Notes under the pieces: model-generated
The model's database searches: none
Told to the model about the DNA's origin: nothing
What the model saw: only the letters and a program-made list of their open reading frames with translations
Assembly: GCA_035623255.1 (NCBI GenBank)
Contig: DASPTU010000089.1
Location: forward strand, 1-30,644
Direction: 5' to 3'
Source: JAFAGX01 sp035623255
Lineage (GTDB): Bacteria; Acidobacteriota; Terriglobia; Terriglobales; Acidobacteriaceae
Length of the DNA stretch: 30,644 nucleotides
Translations under genes and position numbers: made by a program
Shown here: positions 6,882 through 14,459 of the stretch, one piece after another
Position numbering within the stretch: the stretch's first letter is position 1
How the letters are laid out: each line of letters begins with the position of its first letter

Positions 6882-8995
6882 CGCCGCTCTCTCGCCGCGA
6901 ATTTCTCACCATCGGTGCCGCTACCGGGGCCGGCCTGGTTATCGGATTTTATCTGCCTCACGGTTTCCAGTCCGCAAAGGATACATTTGCTCCCAATGCG
7001 TATTTGAAGATTGCCCCGGATGGAAGAATCACGGTCGTCGTGGCGCGCTCGGAAATGGGCCAGGGTGTGCGCACATCACTGCCTATGATTCTGGCTGAGG
7101 AACTTGAAGCCGACTGGAAGCAAATTACGATTGAGCAGGCGGGCGCCAGCACCCTATACGGCGATCAGACTACCGGCGGCAGCGCAAGCGTCCGCACCAC
7201 CTGGGATCCCATGCGTAAAGCGGGAGCAGCCGCACGTGAAATGCTGATCAGTGCCGCTGCCTTGGAATGGGGAGTCGCGCGTGCTAGTTGCAAGGCGCAG
7301 AACTCTGCCGTGATTCACGCCGATTCCAACCGCCGGCTTACTTACGGACAACTGGCCGTGAAAGCCGCTGAACTGCCCGTTCCCACCGACCCGCCGTTAA
7401 AACAGGCCAAGGATTATCAGATTGTCGGCAAACCCATTCCGAGGCTCGACGTTCCATCGAAGGTTGATGGTACGGCGGAATATGGTATCGATTTCCGCTC
7501 ACCCGGCCTGAAGTATGTTGCATTGGCCCGTTGTCCGGTGTTTGGCGGCAAGGTTGCAAATTTCGATGACAAGGATACTAAAAAGTTTGCAGGCGTCAGC
7601 TATGTCGGCAAAGTCGGCGACTCAGCCGTTGCCGTAGTCGCTGATTCAGTTTGGGGTGCCATTGCAGGGCGCCGGGCGCTGAACATTCAATGGGACGACG
7701 GCCCAAACGCCAAATTGAATTCTGCCGCCATCTATGACTCACTGAAGAAATCCGTTTCCGGTAAGGCTGCAACTCTTTATTCAGTTGGCGACGCCTCCAA
7801 AGCAAAGGGACCTCGCATTGAGGCCTCATATCAACTGCCATTCATGGCCCACGCTCCTATGGAGCCCGGGAACTGCGTAGCTGAGTTTCGTGGATCTGGG
7901 TGCGAGCTCTGGGCGCCTACCCAGGTCCCCCAGGATGTTCGCGACTCTGTGGCCCAAGCCGTCGGGCTGACGCCCGATCAGGTCAAAGTCAATGTCACTC
8001 TGATGGGCGGGGGATTCGGCCGCCGTTTGGAGCATGATTACGCGGTCGAAGCAGCGCTAGTGTCAAAAGCGGTCAATGCGCCAGTGAAAGTGATCTGGAC
8101 CCGTGAAGACGACATGCGCAACTCGACGTATCGTCCCGCCAGCTATCACCAACTCAGCGCTGTGCTCGACGGCGCAGGCTGGCCCGTCGCCCTCTCACAT
8201 CGAATTGTTTCTCCCTCGATCAGTGCGCAAAAGGGAACTCCGGGCGACGGCGGAATCGATCCCGATCTGAAAGATGAAGCAGGGTTGGTTTATTCTTTGC
8301 CCAACGTTCTGCTCGAATACATCGACATTCAGACTCCCGTTCCCCTGGGATGGATGCGCTCTGTCTACGCACTGCAGGCGGGTTTCGCAAGTGAATCGTT
8401 TATCGACGAACTCGCAGATGCCGCGCGAAAAGATCCGCTTGAGTACCGCCTGCATTTGCTCGAAAAAGATGAAGACATTCGCTATTTCGATACGATATGG
8501 CGTACCTCGCGCATGCGTGCCGCACTAGAATTGGCAGCCGACAAGGCGGGCTGGGGAAAGCCGCTGCCCCCTGGTCACTTTCAGGGAATCGCCTGCTTTG
8601 CCTGTTTCAATTCCTATGTGGCCGAGGTCGTGGAAATTTCGATGAATAATGCTCAACCCCGCATCCATCGCGTCGTTGCCGCCATCGATTGCGGTCAGGT
8701 CGTCAATCCAAACATCCTGGAGCAGCAAATTCAGGGCGGCGTCATTTTCGCTTTGACCAATGCGCTGCACGCCCAGATCACCATCGAGAAAGGCCGCGTC
8801 GTGCAAGGCAACTTCGACGATTATGCCCCCGTTCGAATGAACGAAGCCCCTGCGGTTGAAGCTTATTTTGTTTCCAGCACAGAGGCTCCGACTGGTGCTG
8901 GCGAGCCTCCTGTTCCGCCCTTAGCCCCCGCGCTGTGTAACGCCATTTACACAGCAACAAAGAAACGGATACGTACTCTGCCCTTGCTCACTTGA
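6878..8995 (+). CDS. Molybdenum hydroxylase large subunit, Tat-exported (IorB type)
   Basis: Molybdopterin-binding catalytic subunit, 705 residues. The N-terminus has a twin-arginine signal (SRREFLT at 5-11 followed by a hydrophobic stretch), so the folded heterodimer is probably exported to the periplasm with the small subunit. Cofactor-binding blocks include EMGQGVRTSLPMILAEEL (about 60-77), TTGGSASVRTTWD, and MGGGFGRRLEHDYAVEA near 378. The probable catalytic base is Glu676 in GAGEPPVPP near the C-terminus. GGGAGG lies six bases before the ATG, which overlaps the previous stop. No FAD subunit gene is adjacent, as in IorAB-like enzymes that deliver electrons to a respiratory carrier. An aldehyde or N-heterocycle is the usual substrate class. 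Molybdenum cofactor genes lie a few kilobases away. Confidence 0.92.
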   Translation: MTPLSRREFLTIGAATGAGLVIGFYLPHGFQSAKDTFAPNAYLKIAPDGRITVVVARSEMGQGVRTSLPMILAEELEADWKQITIEQAGASTLYGDQTTGGSASVRTTWDPMRKAGAAAREMLISAAALEWGVARASCKAQNSAVIHADSNRRLTYGQLAVKAAELPVPTDPPLKQAKDYQIVGKPIPRLDVPSKVDGTAEYGIDFRSPGLKYVALARCPVFGGKVANFDDKDTKKFAGVSYVGKVGDSAVAVVADSVWGAIAGRRALNIQWDDGPNAKLNSAAIYDSLKKSVSGKAATLYSVGDASKAKGPRIEASYQLPFMAHAPMEPGNCVAEFRGSGCELWAPTQVPQDVRDSVAQAVGLTPDQVKVNVTLMGGGFGRRLEHDYAVEAALVSKAVNAPVKVIWTREDDMRNSTYRPASYHQLSAVLDGAGWPVALSHRIVSPSISAQKGTPGDGGIDPDLKDEAGLVYSLPNVLLEYIDIQTPVPLGWMRSVYALQAGFASESFIDELADAARKDPLEYRLHLLEKDEDIRYFDTIWRTSRMRAALELAADKAGWGKPLPPGHFQGIACFACFNSYVAEVVEISMNNAQPRIHRVVAAIDCGQVVNPNILEQQIQGGVIFALTNALHAQITIEKGRVVQGNFDDYAPVRMNEAPAVEAYFVSSTEAPTGAGEPPVPPLAPALCNAIYTATKKRIRTLPLLT

Positions 8996-9039
8996 CGCCG
9001 TCTCGGCCACGCGCCACAATCGATAACTGCGAGGTCATC

Positions 9040-9570
9040 ATGCTGGCTTACCTTTTTGTCTTGCTTGCCATCGCCGTTCGCTTCATGCCCCATCCGTGGA
9101 TGTTCACACCGGTTGCTGGATCGCTGCTGTTTTTCGGCGCTCGCGGACCACGCCGGCAGATTTGGGCGCCAGTGGCTTTGCTGATCGCCTCCGATCTCCT
9201 TCTCAACAGGTTCGTCTATCATTATCAGCTCGTCAGCGACCAGTGGGTGATCTTCGCCTGGTATGCAGCGATTCTGTGGTTGGGAACTAGACTGGGTAGG
9301 AACCCCAAGATTCTTACTCTTGTCGGTTCTGCGCTAGCCAGTTCCATTTCCTTCTTTCTGATCACCAACTTCACATCCTGGTGGATCGGCACCTTGCCAT
9401 ATCCGCGAAACCTCAGCGGGATTCTGATGTCTTACCAGCTGGGGCTGCCTTTCTTCCGCCATTCGGTCGAAGGGGATCTGCTTTTCACCATGGTGATGTT
9501 TGCTACGCCAGCGATGTTGGAAGGGTTCAACCGAGCATTTAGCCGAGGCGATCACCCCGCCGCGGCATAA
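9040..9570 (+). CDS. Integral membrane protein, DUF6580-like
   Basis: Small polytopic membrane protein, 176 residues, with about five hydrophobic segments. It begins MLAYLFVLLAIAVRFMP and contains the characteristic run FTPVAGSLLFFGARGPRR, then LLIASDLLLNR and a Trp-rich FTSWWIG segment near the middle. It looks like DUF6580, a family whose topology resembles the S-component of vitamin transporters; the transport role is inference. The frame is open back to 8992, where it would overlap the hydroxylase stop. The ATG at 9040 with GAGGT just upstream gives a start directly on the first membrane helix and is preferred. It lies 44 bases after the hydroxylase and may be co-transcribed. It ends 15 bases from the convergent VTT gene. 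Confidence 0.75.
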   Translation: MLAYLFVLLAIAVRFMPHPWMFTPVAGSLLFFGARGPRRQIWAPVALLIASDLLLNRFVYHYQLVSDQWVIFAWYAAILWLGTRLGRNPKILTLVGSALASSISFFLITNFTSWWIGTLPYPRNLSGILMSYQLGLPFFRHSVEGDLLFTMVMFATPAMLEGFNRAFSRGDHPAAA

Positions 9571-9585
9571 TTGCAAACGCCAGGC

Positions 9586-10200
9586 TCATCTCTCCTTCGA
9601 GCCTGCTAGTTTGCTTCGCAGTATCCAAGCCACACCTGCTGCCGCAGTGACCAGTAGCACAACGTAAATATGTTCACGCAACAGCTTGCCGAATAGGTGA
9701 ACTACCTCAGGCCCGAATTCAAGGGTGAGGAGCGCCAGCACGAGGAAGCGAACTGCACGTCCGCAAAGGATTGCCAGCAGGTAACGGCCGAAACTCATTT
9801 CCGAAACCGCTGCGGCCAGAGCGAACAGCTTAAATGGAAAAGGCGGCGGGAACATCGCCGGTAACATCAGACTCCAAAAAGAGTGGCGATCGAACGTCGA
9901 GTGAATTTTCTCGAAACGCTGGGCCGGAATGCGCTTGCGAAGCAGTTCTTCCCCGCCGGCATAGCCGATTACGTAGATCACAATGCTCCCCATTGTCGAT
10001 CCAACCGCTGCCATCAACACGTACAACAGAAATCGGCTGCGGTTTTGATAGACGTAACCCGCGACAATCGCGTCCACTGGCAGCCCGATGAAAGCTCCAT
10101 CCACCATAGCCGCTGCGAGTACACCCCACGCGCCAAGCGGCTTCAGCAACGCCCAAAGGTAAGCCGTGTAGTGGGAAAGGAATTTCTTGATTGCTGTCAA
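9586..10200 (-). CDS. VTT/DedA-like inner-membrane protein
   Basis: Membrane protein of 204 residues with a VTT (DedA/SNARE-associated) domain. Visible hallmarks are DGAFIGLPVDAIVAGYVY near 34-51, GSTMGSIVIYVIGYAGGEE near 67-85, the amphipathic FPPPFPFKLFALAAAV segment near 117-132, and the GRYLLAILCGRAVRF block near 137-151. Family members act as lipid scramblases or in membrane homeostasis; the lipid handled here is unknown. The predicted start is TTG at 10200 with an AGGG just upstream; no ATG is available before the first helix. It is downstream of mog on the same strand with a 113-base gap, so co-transcription is possible. It converges with the DUF6580-like gene. Confidence 0.82.
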   Translation of the reverse strand: MTAIKKFLSHYTAYLWALLKPLGAWGVLAAAMVDGAFIGLPVDAIVAGYVYQNRSRFLLYVLMAAVGSTMGSIVIYVIGYAGGEELLRKRIPAQRFEKIHSTFDRHSFWSLMLPAMFPPPFPFKLFALAAAVSEMSFGRYLLAILCGRAVRFLVLALLTLEFGPEVVHLFGKLLREHIYVVLLVTAAAGVAWILRSKLAGSKER

Positions 10201-10313
10201 ACCCTGAGTGTAAACGGCTGCTCGTAATCAGACCAATATGATGATTGCGACGGCGTTGCTGCAATCTATCAAACGAGGTAACCCGTCTGTGCTCTCGAAA
10301 GCGTTGGCAGGTC

Positions 10314-10811
10314 TTACTTGTGCTCGGTCTTGCCGGCGAGCAATTCCAGTGCGTGGGGCAGAAGATCAATTACAGATTCCAACGACTCCACAGCGCCGTT
10401 CGGGCTCCCGGGCAAATTCAGGATGATGGATCCATGCCGCACGCCGCAAACTCCGCGGCTGAGCGCGGCAAACGGCGTCTTCTTGGATCCTTCAAGGCGC
10501 ATGCGTTCGGCAACACCCGGCAGCAAGCGATCGCAAACTTGCTGTGTGGCTTCCGGTGTAACGTCACGTGCCGCGATCCCTGTGCCACCCGTGCTAACAA
10601 CCAATCTCGCCTCTCCAGCCCAGTAAGCCATTGCCTTTTCAATCGCGGTCTGTTCATCCGCGACGGTTTCTGTTCCTACAATAGAAAAGCCTTTCTTTCT
10701 GAGGGTATCGCTAACGGCAGGTCCGGAAAGATCTACGCGGTCGCCGCGCGAGCAGGAATCACTTACGGTAATGACGGCTGCGGTTGGCTCCTCAGGAGTC
10801 CAGGAGGACAT
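10314..10811 (-). CDS. mog: Molybdopterin adenylyltransferase (Mog/MoaB family)
   Basis: Activates molybdopterin by adenylylation before metal insertion, a late step in molybdenum cofactor synthesis. The 165-residue length fits Mog/MoaB. The N-terminal beta-strand and loop AVITVSDSCSRGDRVDLSGP (about 12-31) and the nucleotide/MPT loop STGGTGIAARDVTPEAT (about 73-89) are both clear, as is the later LNLPGSPNGAVESL block. The gene starts inside the last 20 bases of the response-regulator gene, so translation is coupled. moaC heads the same run and moeA lies 2 kb away, which supports a cofactor role. Mog and MoaB are hard to separate without a phylogeny. Confidence 0.9.
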   Translation of the reverse strand: MSSWTPEEPTAAVITVSDSCSRGDRVDLSGPAVSDTLRKKGFSIVGTETVADEQTAIEKAMAYWAGEARLVVSTGGTGIAARDVTPEATQQVCDRLLPGVAERMRLEGSKKTPFAALSRGVCGVRHGSIILNLPGSPNGAVESLESVIDLLPHALELLAGKTEHK

Positions 10812-11562
10812 CTTCTTCTTCCTCCCCGGCCTTTCCGGCGTCTCGTTGGGCCTCGTCGAGCAGACGCAGGCCTTCCATGAGTAAGCCTTGCGTGTTCAGC
10901 GTCGTGGTCTGCTTGCTCGTCTTGCCTTCGAAGTTGACCTGGAAATTCCCCTCGGTCCACCGCAAAACTTTGAAAACTGCCTGATCACCGGTCAGGGAAC
11001 CATATTGCGCATGTGTCACTTGTCCTTCGCGAAAATACATCTCGCAGGTCTCGTCCTTGTTGGTCAGCGTCAAGGCGCAACTTTTTCTACCCATCTCTAG
11101 CGACTGCACCAGATCGATCACGTTCATCTGCGAAAGGCTACCGCGTAGGACCCCATCCGAAGCCGTGTTTTTCGCCATCTTTTCCAGGGCGATTTTGTCG
11201 ATCACTCGCTTGATTCGTTGCGTGGCTTCCCGCAAAAAGAACGGCTTTTCTACAAAATCGTCGACGGCCTGCTCTTGAGCGCTTAGTTTTTCGGTGATGT
11301 CAGACTTGGTGGCCAGTAGAATGACAGACGCGCCCGCGGTCTTCGGCCGACTCCTGAGCTTTTCCACGAGTTGCCGCCCGTCCATCCCCGGCATGTGATA
11401 GTCGCTCACCAGAAGGTCTGGAGGATCGTCGACCGCCTTCAGCAGCGCGTCGGCCGCGTCCGATGCGGTTGTAACACTGGCCAGCGGCGCCAGCGCTCCG
11501 CGCAGCATTCCCAGAATCATGGGGTTGTCATCGACCAGCAGGATCTTGACGTTATTGGCCAT
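10792..11562 (-). CDS. Response regulator with receiver and DUF4388 (PATAN) domains
   Basis: A 256-residue signalling protein without a recognisable DNA-binding domain. The N-terminal receiver (about 5-120) is intact: acidic pair D11/D12, phospho-acceptor D54 in LLVSDYHMPGMDG, T85, and K106 in FVEKPF. A DUF4388/PATAN-type domain follows at about 137-215, starting GVLRGSLSQMNVIDLVQSLEMGRKS and containing MYFREGQVTHA. The tail is acidic (EEEEDV). PATAN proteins are common in deltaproteobacteria, cyanobacteria and acidobacteria and are linked to protein-protein signalling. It sits between moaC (3-base gap) and mog (20-base overlap), so it is clearly co-transcribed with molybdenum cofactor genes. 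Whether it regulates them is unknown. No histidine kinase is nearby. Confidence 0.9.
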   Translation of the reverse strand: MANNVKILLVDDNPMILGMLRGALAPLASVTTASDAADALLKAVDDPPDLLVSDYHMPGMDGRQLVEKLRSRPKTAGASVILLATKSDITEKLSAQEQAVDDFVEKPFFLREATQRIKRVIDKIALEKMAKNTASDGVLRGSLSQMNVIDLVQSLEMGRKSCALTLTNKDETCEMYFREGQVTHAQYGSLTGDQAVFKVLRWTEGNFQVNFEGKTSKQTTTLNTQGLLMEGLRLLDEAQRDAGKAGEEEEDVLLDS

Positions 11563-11564
11563 CG

Positions 11565-12035
11565 TTACTTCTTACGGATGTAGTCGCCGCTCTTGCCTCC
11601 GGACTTGCGCCGCAGCACGATCTCGCGAATTTCGATCCCCTTATCCAGGGCCTTACACATATCGTACACGGTGAGCGCCGCAACGCTCACGGCCGTCAGC
11701 GCTTCCATCTCTACCCCGGTGGCGGCGGTGGTCGTAACTTTTGAGGTAATAGCAACGCCATTCTCGCACAGCCGCCCAGTCACATCAATGTATGAGAGCG
11801 GCAATGGGTGGCACATCGGGATCAGTTCTGAAGTCCGTTTCGCCGCCATGATTCCTGCCAGTCGCGCTACTTCCAGCGGGTCGCCCTTCGAGTTCTTCGG
11901 CAATGCTTCGAGGACTCCCGGCTCCATCGCGACGAAAGCGCTGGCCTCGGCCTCGCGCTTCGAAACCTTCTTCGCCGACAGGTCCACCATTCGAGCGCGC
12001 CCGGCGGTGTCGTAATGTGACAGTTTCTTCGCCAT
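11565..12035 (-). CDS. moaC: Cyclic pyranopterin monophosphate synthase MoaC
   Basis: Second enzyme of molybdenum cofactor synthesis, making cyclic pyranopterin monophosphate from the MoaA product. The 156-residue length is typical. Hallmarks are MVDLSAKKVSKREAEA (16-31), the active-site block IPMCHPLPL (72-80), TTAATGVEMEALTAVSVAALTVYDMCKA, and the C-terminal RRKSGGKSGDY. It is the first gene of a minus-strand run moaC, response regulator, mog. The upstream region (12036-12185) is shared with a divergent gene for a secreted protein. No moaA is present in the window. Confidence 0.96.
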   Translation of the reverse strand: MAKKLSHYDTAGRARMVDLSAKKVSKREAEASAFVAMEPGVLEALPKNSKGDPLEVARLAGIMAAKRTSELIPMCHPLPLSYIDVTGRLCENGVAITSKVTTTAATGVEMEALTAVSVAALTVYDMCKALDKGIEIREIVLRRKSGGKSGDYIRKK

Positions 12036-12185
12036 CGAAGTTCTATATTACATGGCCCCGCTTGACTTCCCAGAGACGAAGGACTAGTCTCGCGCTGGTT
12101 CCTGAGACCCCGATTTCGTACGTTTCTTCCGGCACATTCGATACCGCAGGGCTCATTCACTCTATCAGACAGGAGATTCTGAACC

Positions 12186-13091
12186 ATGAAACCTCTTCAC
12201 TGGCTGTTCGCAGGGGCAATGGCGGTTGCCGCGATCGGACCGGCAGCCGCGCAAGACCAATCTTCAGGGATGATGTTGCCGCCAAAAGTGCTCACCATAA
12301 CGAGAGAGTTTGTAAAACCGGGCAAAGCCGGAGCCATGCACGACAAAACCGAAAGCGCGTTCGTTCAGGCTATGGCTCGCGCCAAGTGGCCGACGCACTA
12401 TCTGGGAATGAATTCGCAGTCTGGCAAGTCAAGGTCGCTTTTCTTTGCGGGCTACGATTCTTTTGCAGCCTGGGAGAAAGATGAATTGGCCACGCAAAAA
12501 AATACCGTGCTGTCGAGCGCGCTAGAGCGAGCCAGCGTGGCGGATGGCGAGCTGTTGGATTCTATTGACTCTGGCGTCTTTATGTACAACGAGGAATACA
12601 GCCTGAACCAGCAAGCCGAGCATGCTACGGCGGCTACGCGTTACTTCGAAGTCTCGGTTTATCACGTCAAACCCGGGCGTCACAAAGAATGGGATGAAGG
12701 CGTCAAGATGGTTTTGGCCGCATACAAACGGGCCCTGCCCGACGCTCACTGGGCCTGCTATGAGTCCGTCTACGGCGCACCCGAGGGGACGTTTCTCTTC
12801 ATTGTTGCCCGTAAGTCCGCCAGCGAACTTGACACCGACTTTGCCCACAACAAAGACTTCGCAATGGCTATGGGCGAGGAGGGCATGAAGAAGCTGGACG
12901 AGTTCGGAGCCGCCTCCATTGAGTCGAGCGAGACAAACCTGTTCACACTCAATCCCAATATGAGCTACGCTCCCGCGGAATGGATCAAGGCTGATCCGGA
13001 TTTCTGGAAACCCAAAGCCGCGACATCATTAGCGGCAGCCCCCAAGAAACCTGCGGAGAAGGCAGAAGAGAAACCCAGCGGAGCTCAGTAG
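12186..13091 (+). CDS. Exported protein with two ABM-like (dimeric alpha-beta barrel) halves
   Basis: A 301-residue protein I cannot name. It has a cleavable signal peptide (MKPLHWLFAGAMAVAAIGPAAAQ, cut near residue 23). The mature part seems to contain two related ferredoxin-like halves. The first, about 33-125, begins LTITREFVKPGKAGAMHD. The second, about 145-245, begins RYFEVSVYHVKPGRHKEWDEG. Both have the strand-then-V-K-P-G pattern of ABM/NIPSNAP-like barrels. The tail from about 275 is rich in A, K, P and E and probably disordered. AGGAGA lies before the ATG, and a strong hairpin terminator follows. It is monocistronic and divergent from moaC. ABM folds include monooxygenases and heme-degrading enzymes, but no catalytic motif is evident here. 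Confidence 0.75.
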   Translation: MKPLHWLFAGAMAVAAIGPAAAQDQSSGMMLPPKVLTITREFVKPGKAGAMHDKTESAFVQAMARAKWPTHYLGMNSQSGKSRSLFFAGYDSFAAWEKDELATQKNTVLSSALERASVADGELLDSIDSGVFMYNEEYSLNQQAEHATAATRYFEVSVYHVKPGRHKEWDEGVKMVLAAYKRALPDAHWACYESVYGAPEGTFLFIVARKSASELDTDFAHNKDFAMAMGEEGMKKLDEFGAASIESSETNLFTLNPNMSYAPAEWIKADPDFWKPKAATSLAAAPKKPAEKAEEKPSGAQ

Positions 13092-13115
13092 TGCCGGCCG
13101 GGTTGGTCACCAATG

Positions 13116-13150
13116 AAGGACACTTCCGGCGCAACTCTGGAAGTGTCCTT
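13116..13150 (+). terminator. Rho-independent terminator between convergent genes
   Basis: AAGGACACTTCC (13116-13127) pairs perfectly over 12 bp with GGAAGTGTCCTT (13139-13150) around an 11-base loop. On the plus strand a T-rich stretch (TGTCCTTATTTC) follows, so it ends the ABM-like gene. It sits 5 bases beyond the moeA stop codon and may also stop minus-strand transcripts, though the minus side lacks a T-run. Confidence 0.75.
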
Positions 13151-13155
13151 TGTCC

Positions 13156-14403
13156 TTATTTCATTAGAATCGGCACCCACTCGCCTGCCGCAATCCGCTC
13201 CCGGTGGGGCGCAACCACGACGTAGCAGTTAGCCCGTGCCACGGCGACAATATCTCCTGAACCTTGCCAGCGGATCAGTTCTACCTCCGGCTGTTCAAAC
13301 TCACCACACAAAACCGCCGGCAAGAATCGCGTTAGTCCGGTCTTTGTCCTAATCTCGGTCTTAAGTTTTGCATGCAGAAACATCAGCTTTCGGCTCGCCA
13401 TACCAGCCAAGGCTTCCAGCATCGGTCGCACAAAAAGCTCGAATGTGACCATCGTAGAAACTGGATTCCCCGGTAGGCCAAAGAAATATCTTTGAGTATC
13501 CGGCGTGGACCTCGACCCGACCTGTCCGAACACGATGGGCTTGCCCGGCTGAATTTGTGCCCCAGTGAAGAAGAACTCCGCTCCTCCGTCCGCGAGAACC
13601 TGCTCTACCAGGTCATACTTGCCCATCGAAACACCCCCGGCAAGCAGCAGCAAATCCGCTTCAAATCCTTCGTCAATTAACTCGCGCAGACGCTCGGAAT
13701 CGTCAGGCGCGATTGGCAACAATACAGGTTCAGCTCCTGCAGCGGAAATCTGCGCAGCTAACGAGTAAGTGTTCGAGTTGCGGATCTGATGCGCAGCCGG
13801 CGGCACGTCAATGTCGACCAGTTCATCCCCAGTGGCAAGCACAGCAACCCGCGGTTTGGTGTAAGCCAGTAAATGCGACTTTCCAACTGATGCGGCCACG
13901 GCAATTGCCGCATAATCCAGCCGCATCCCCGGAGAAAGCAGTCGGTCACCGCGTCTCGCTTCCGATCCCGCCGGAATAATGTTTTCTCCTGCCGCAACTC
14001 CTTTCCTGATCTCCACCCCATCGCCGGTGCGCGAGCTGTGTTCAATCATCACAACGGCATCAGATCCGTCAGGCGCAGCCGCCCCGGTCATGATTGCAAT
14101 CGCCTCGCCGCGTCCAAGTTTGACCGTGGAACTTGCTCCAGCCTTGATTTCACCGATAACCCGTAACCTTGCGGGGACGACTGTTACGTCGTCACTGCGA
14201 ACTGCGTAGCCATCGCGTGTGGCGCGGGGAAATGGCGGCAACTGCCGGTCCGCAATGACCGGCTCAGCCAAGACAAGACCCAGGCCGTCCAAAAGCTCAA
14301 CCAGTTCTTTGCCCGGCGGACGCAGACCTTGAGCCTGATGCTGAACCAAATGACGGGCATCTTCAAAGCTCAATATCTTCTCAGGAACTCCACCGGAAGG
14401 CAT
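13156..14403 (-). CDS. moeA: Molybdopterin molybdenumtransferase MoeA
   Basis: Inserts molybdate into adenylylated molybdopterin, the last common step of molybdenum cofactor synthesis. The 415-residue length is typical. Domain blocks in order: LPPFPRATRDGYAVRSDDV near 59-77; GEAIAIMTGAAAPDGSDAVVMIEHSS near 104-129; the PRVAVLATGDELVDI block near 184-198; the nucleotide-domain LLLAGGVSMGKYDLVEQVL near 252-270; and FGLPGNPVSTMVTFELFVRPML near 313-334. The ATG start has no obvious ribosome-binding site. The PilT-like gene lies 56 bases upstream on the same strand, so the two may share a transcript. Together with mog and moaC nearby, it equips the cell for the molybdenum hydroxylase at 6420-8995. 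Confidence 0.96.
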   Translation of the reverse strand: MPSGGVPEKILSFEDARHLVQHQAQGLRPPGKELVELLDGLGLVLAEPVIADRQLPPFPRATRDGYAVRSDDVTVVPARLRVIGEIKAGASSTVKLGRGEAIAIMTGAAAPDGSDAVVMIEHSSRTGDGVEIRKGVAAGENIIPAGSEARRGDRLLSPGMRLDYAAIAVAASVGKSHLLAYTKPRVAVLATGDELVDIDVPPAAHQIRNSNTYSLAAQISAAGAEPVLLPIAPDDSERLRELIDEGFEADLLLLAGGVSMGKYDLVEQVLADGGAEFFFTGAQIQPGKPIVFGQVGSRSTPDTQRYFFGLPGNPVSTMVTFELFVRPMLEALAGMASRKLMFLHAKLKTEIRTKTGLTRFLPAVLCGEFEQPEVELIRWQGSGDIVAVARANCYVVVAPHRERIAAGEWVPILMK

Positions 14404-14459
14404 GGACGAGATGATACGAGCACCGCAGCAGAATTGGCTAGAGTGGGCAGATGGCGCGG

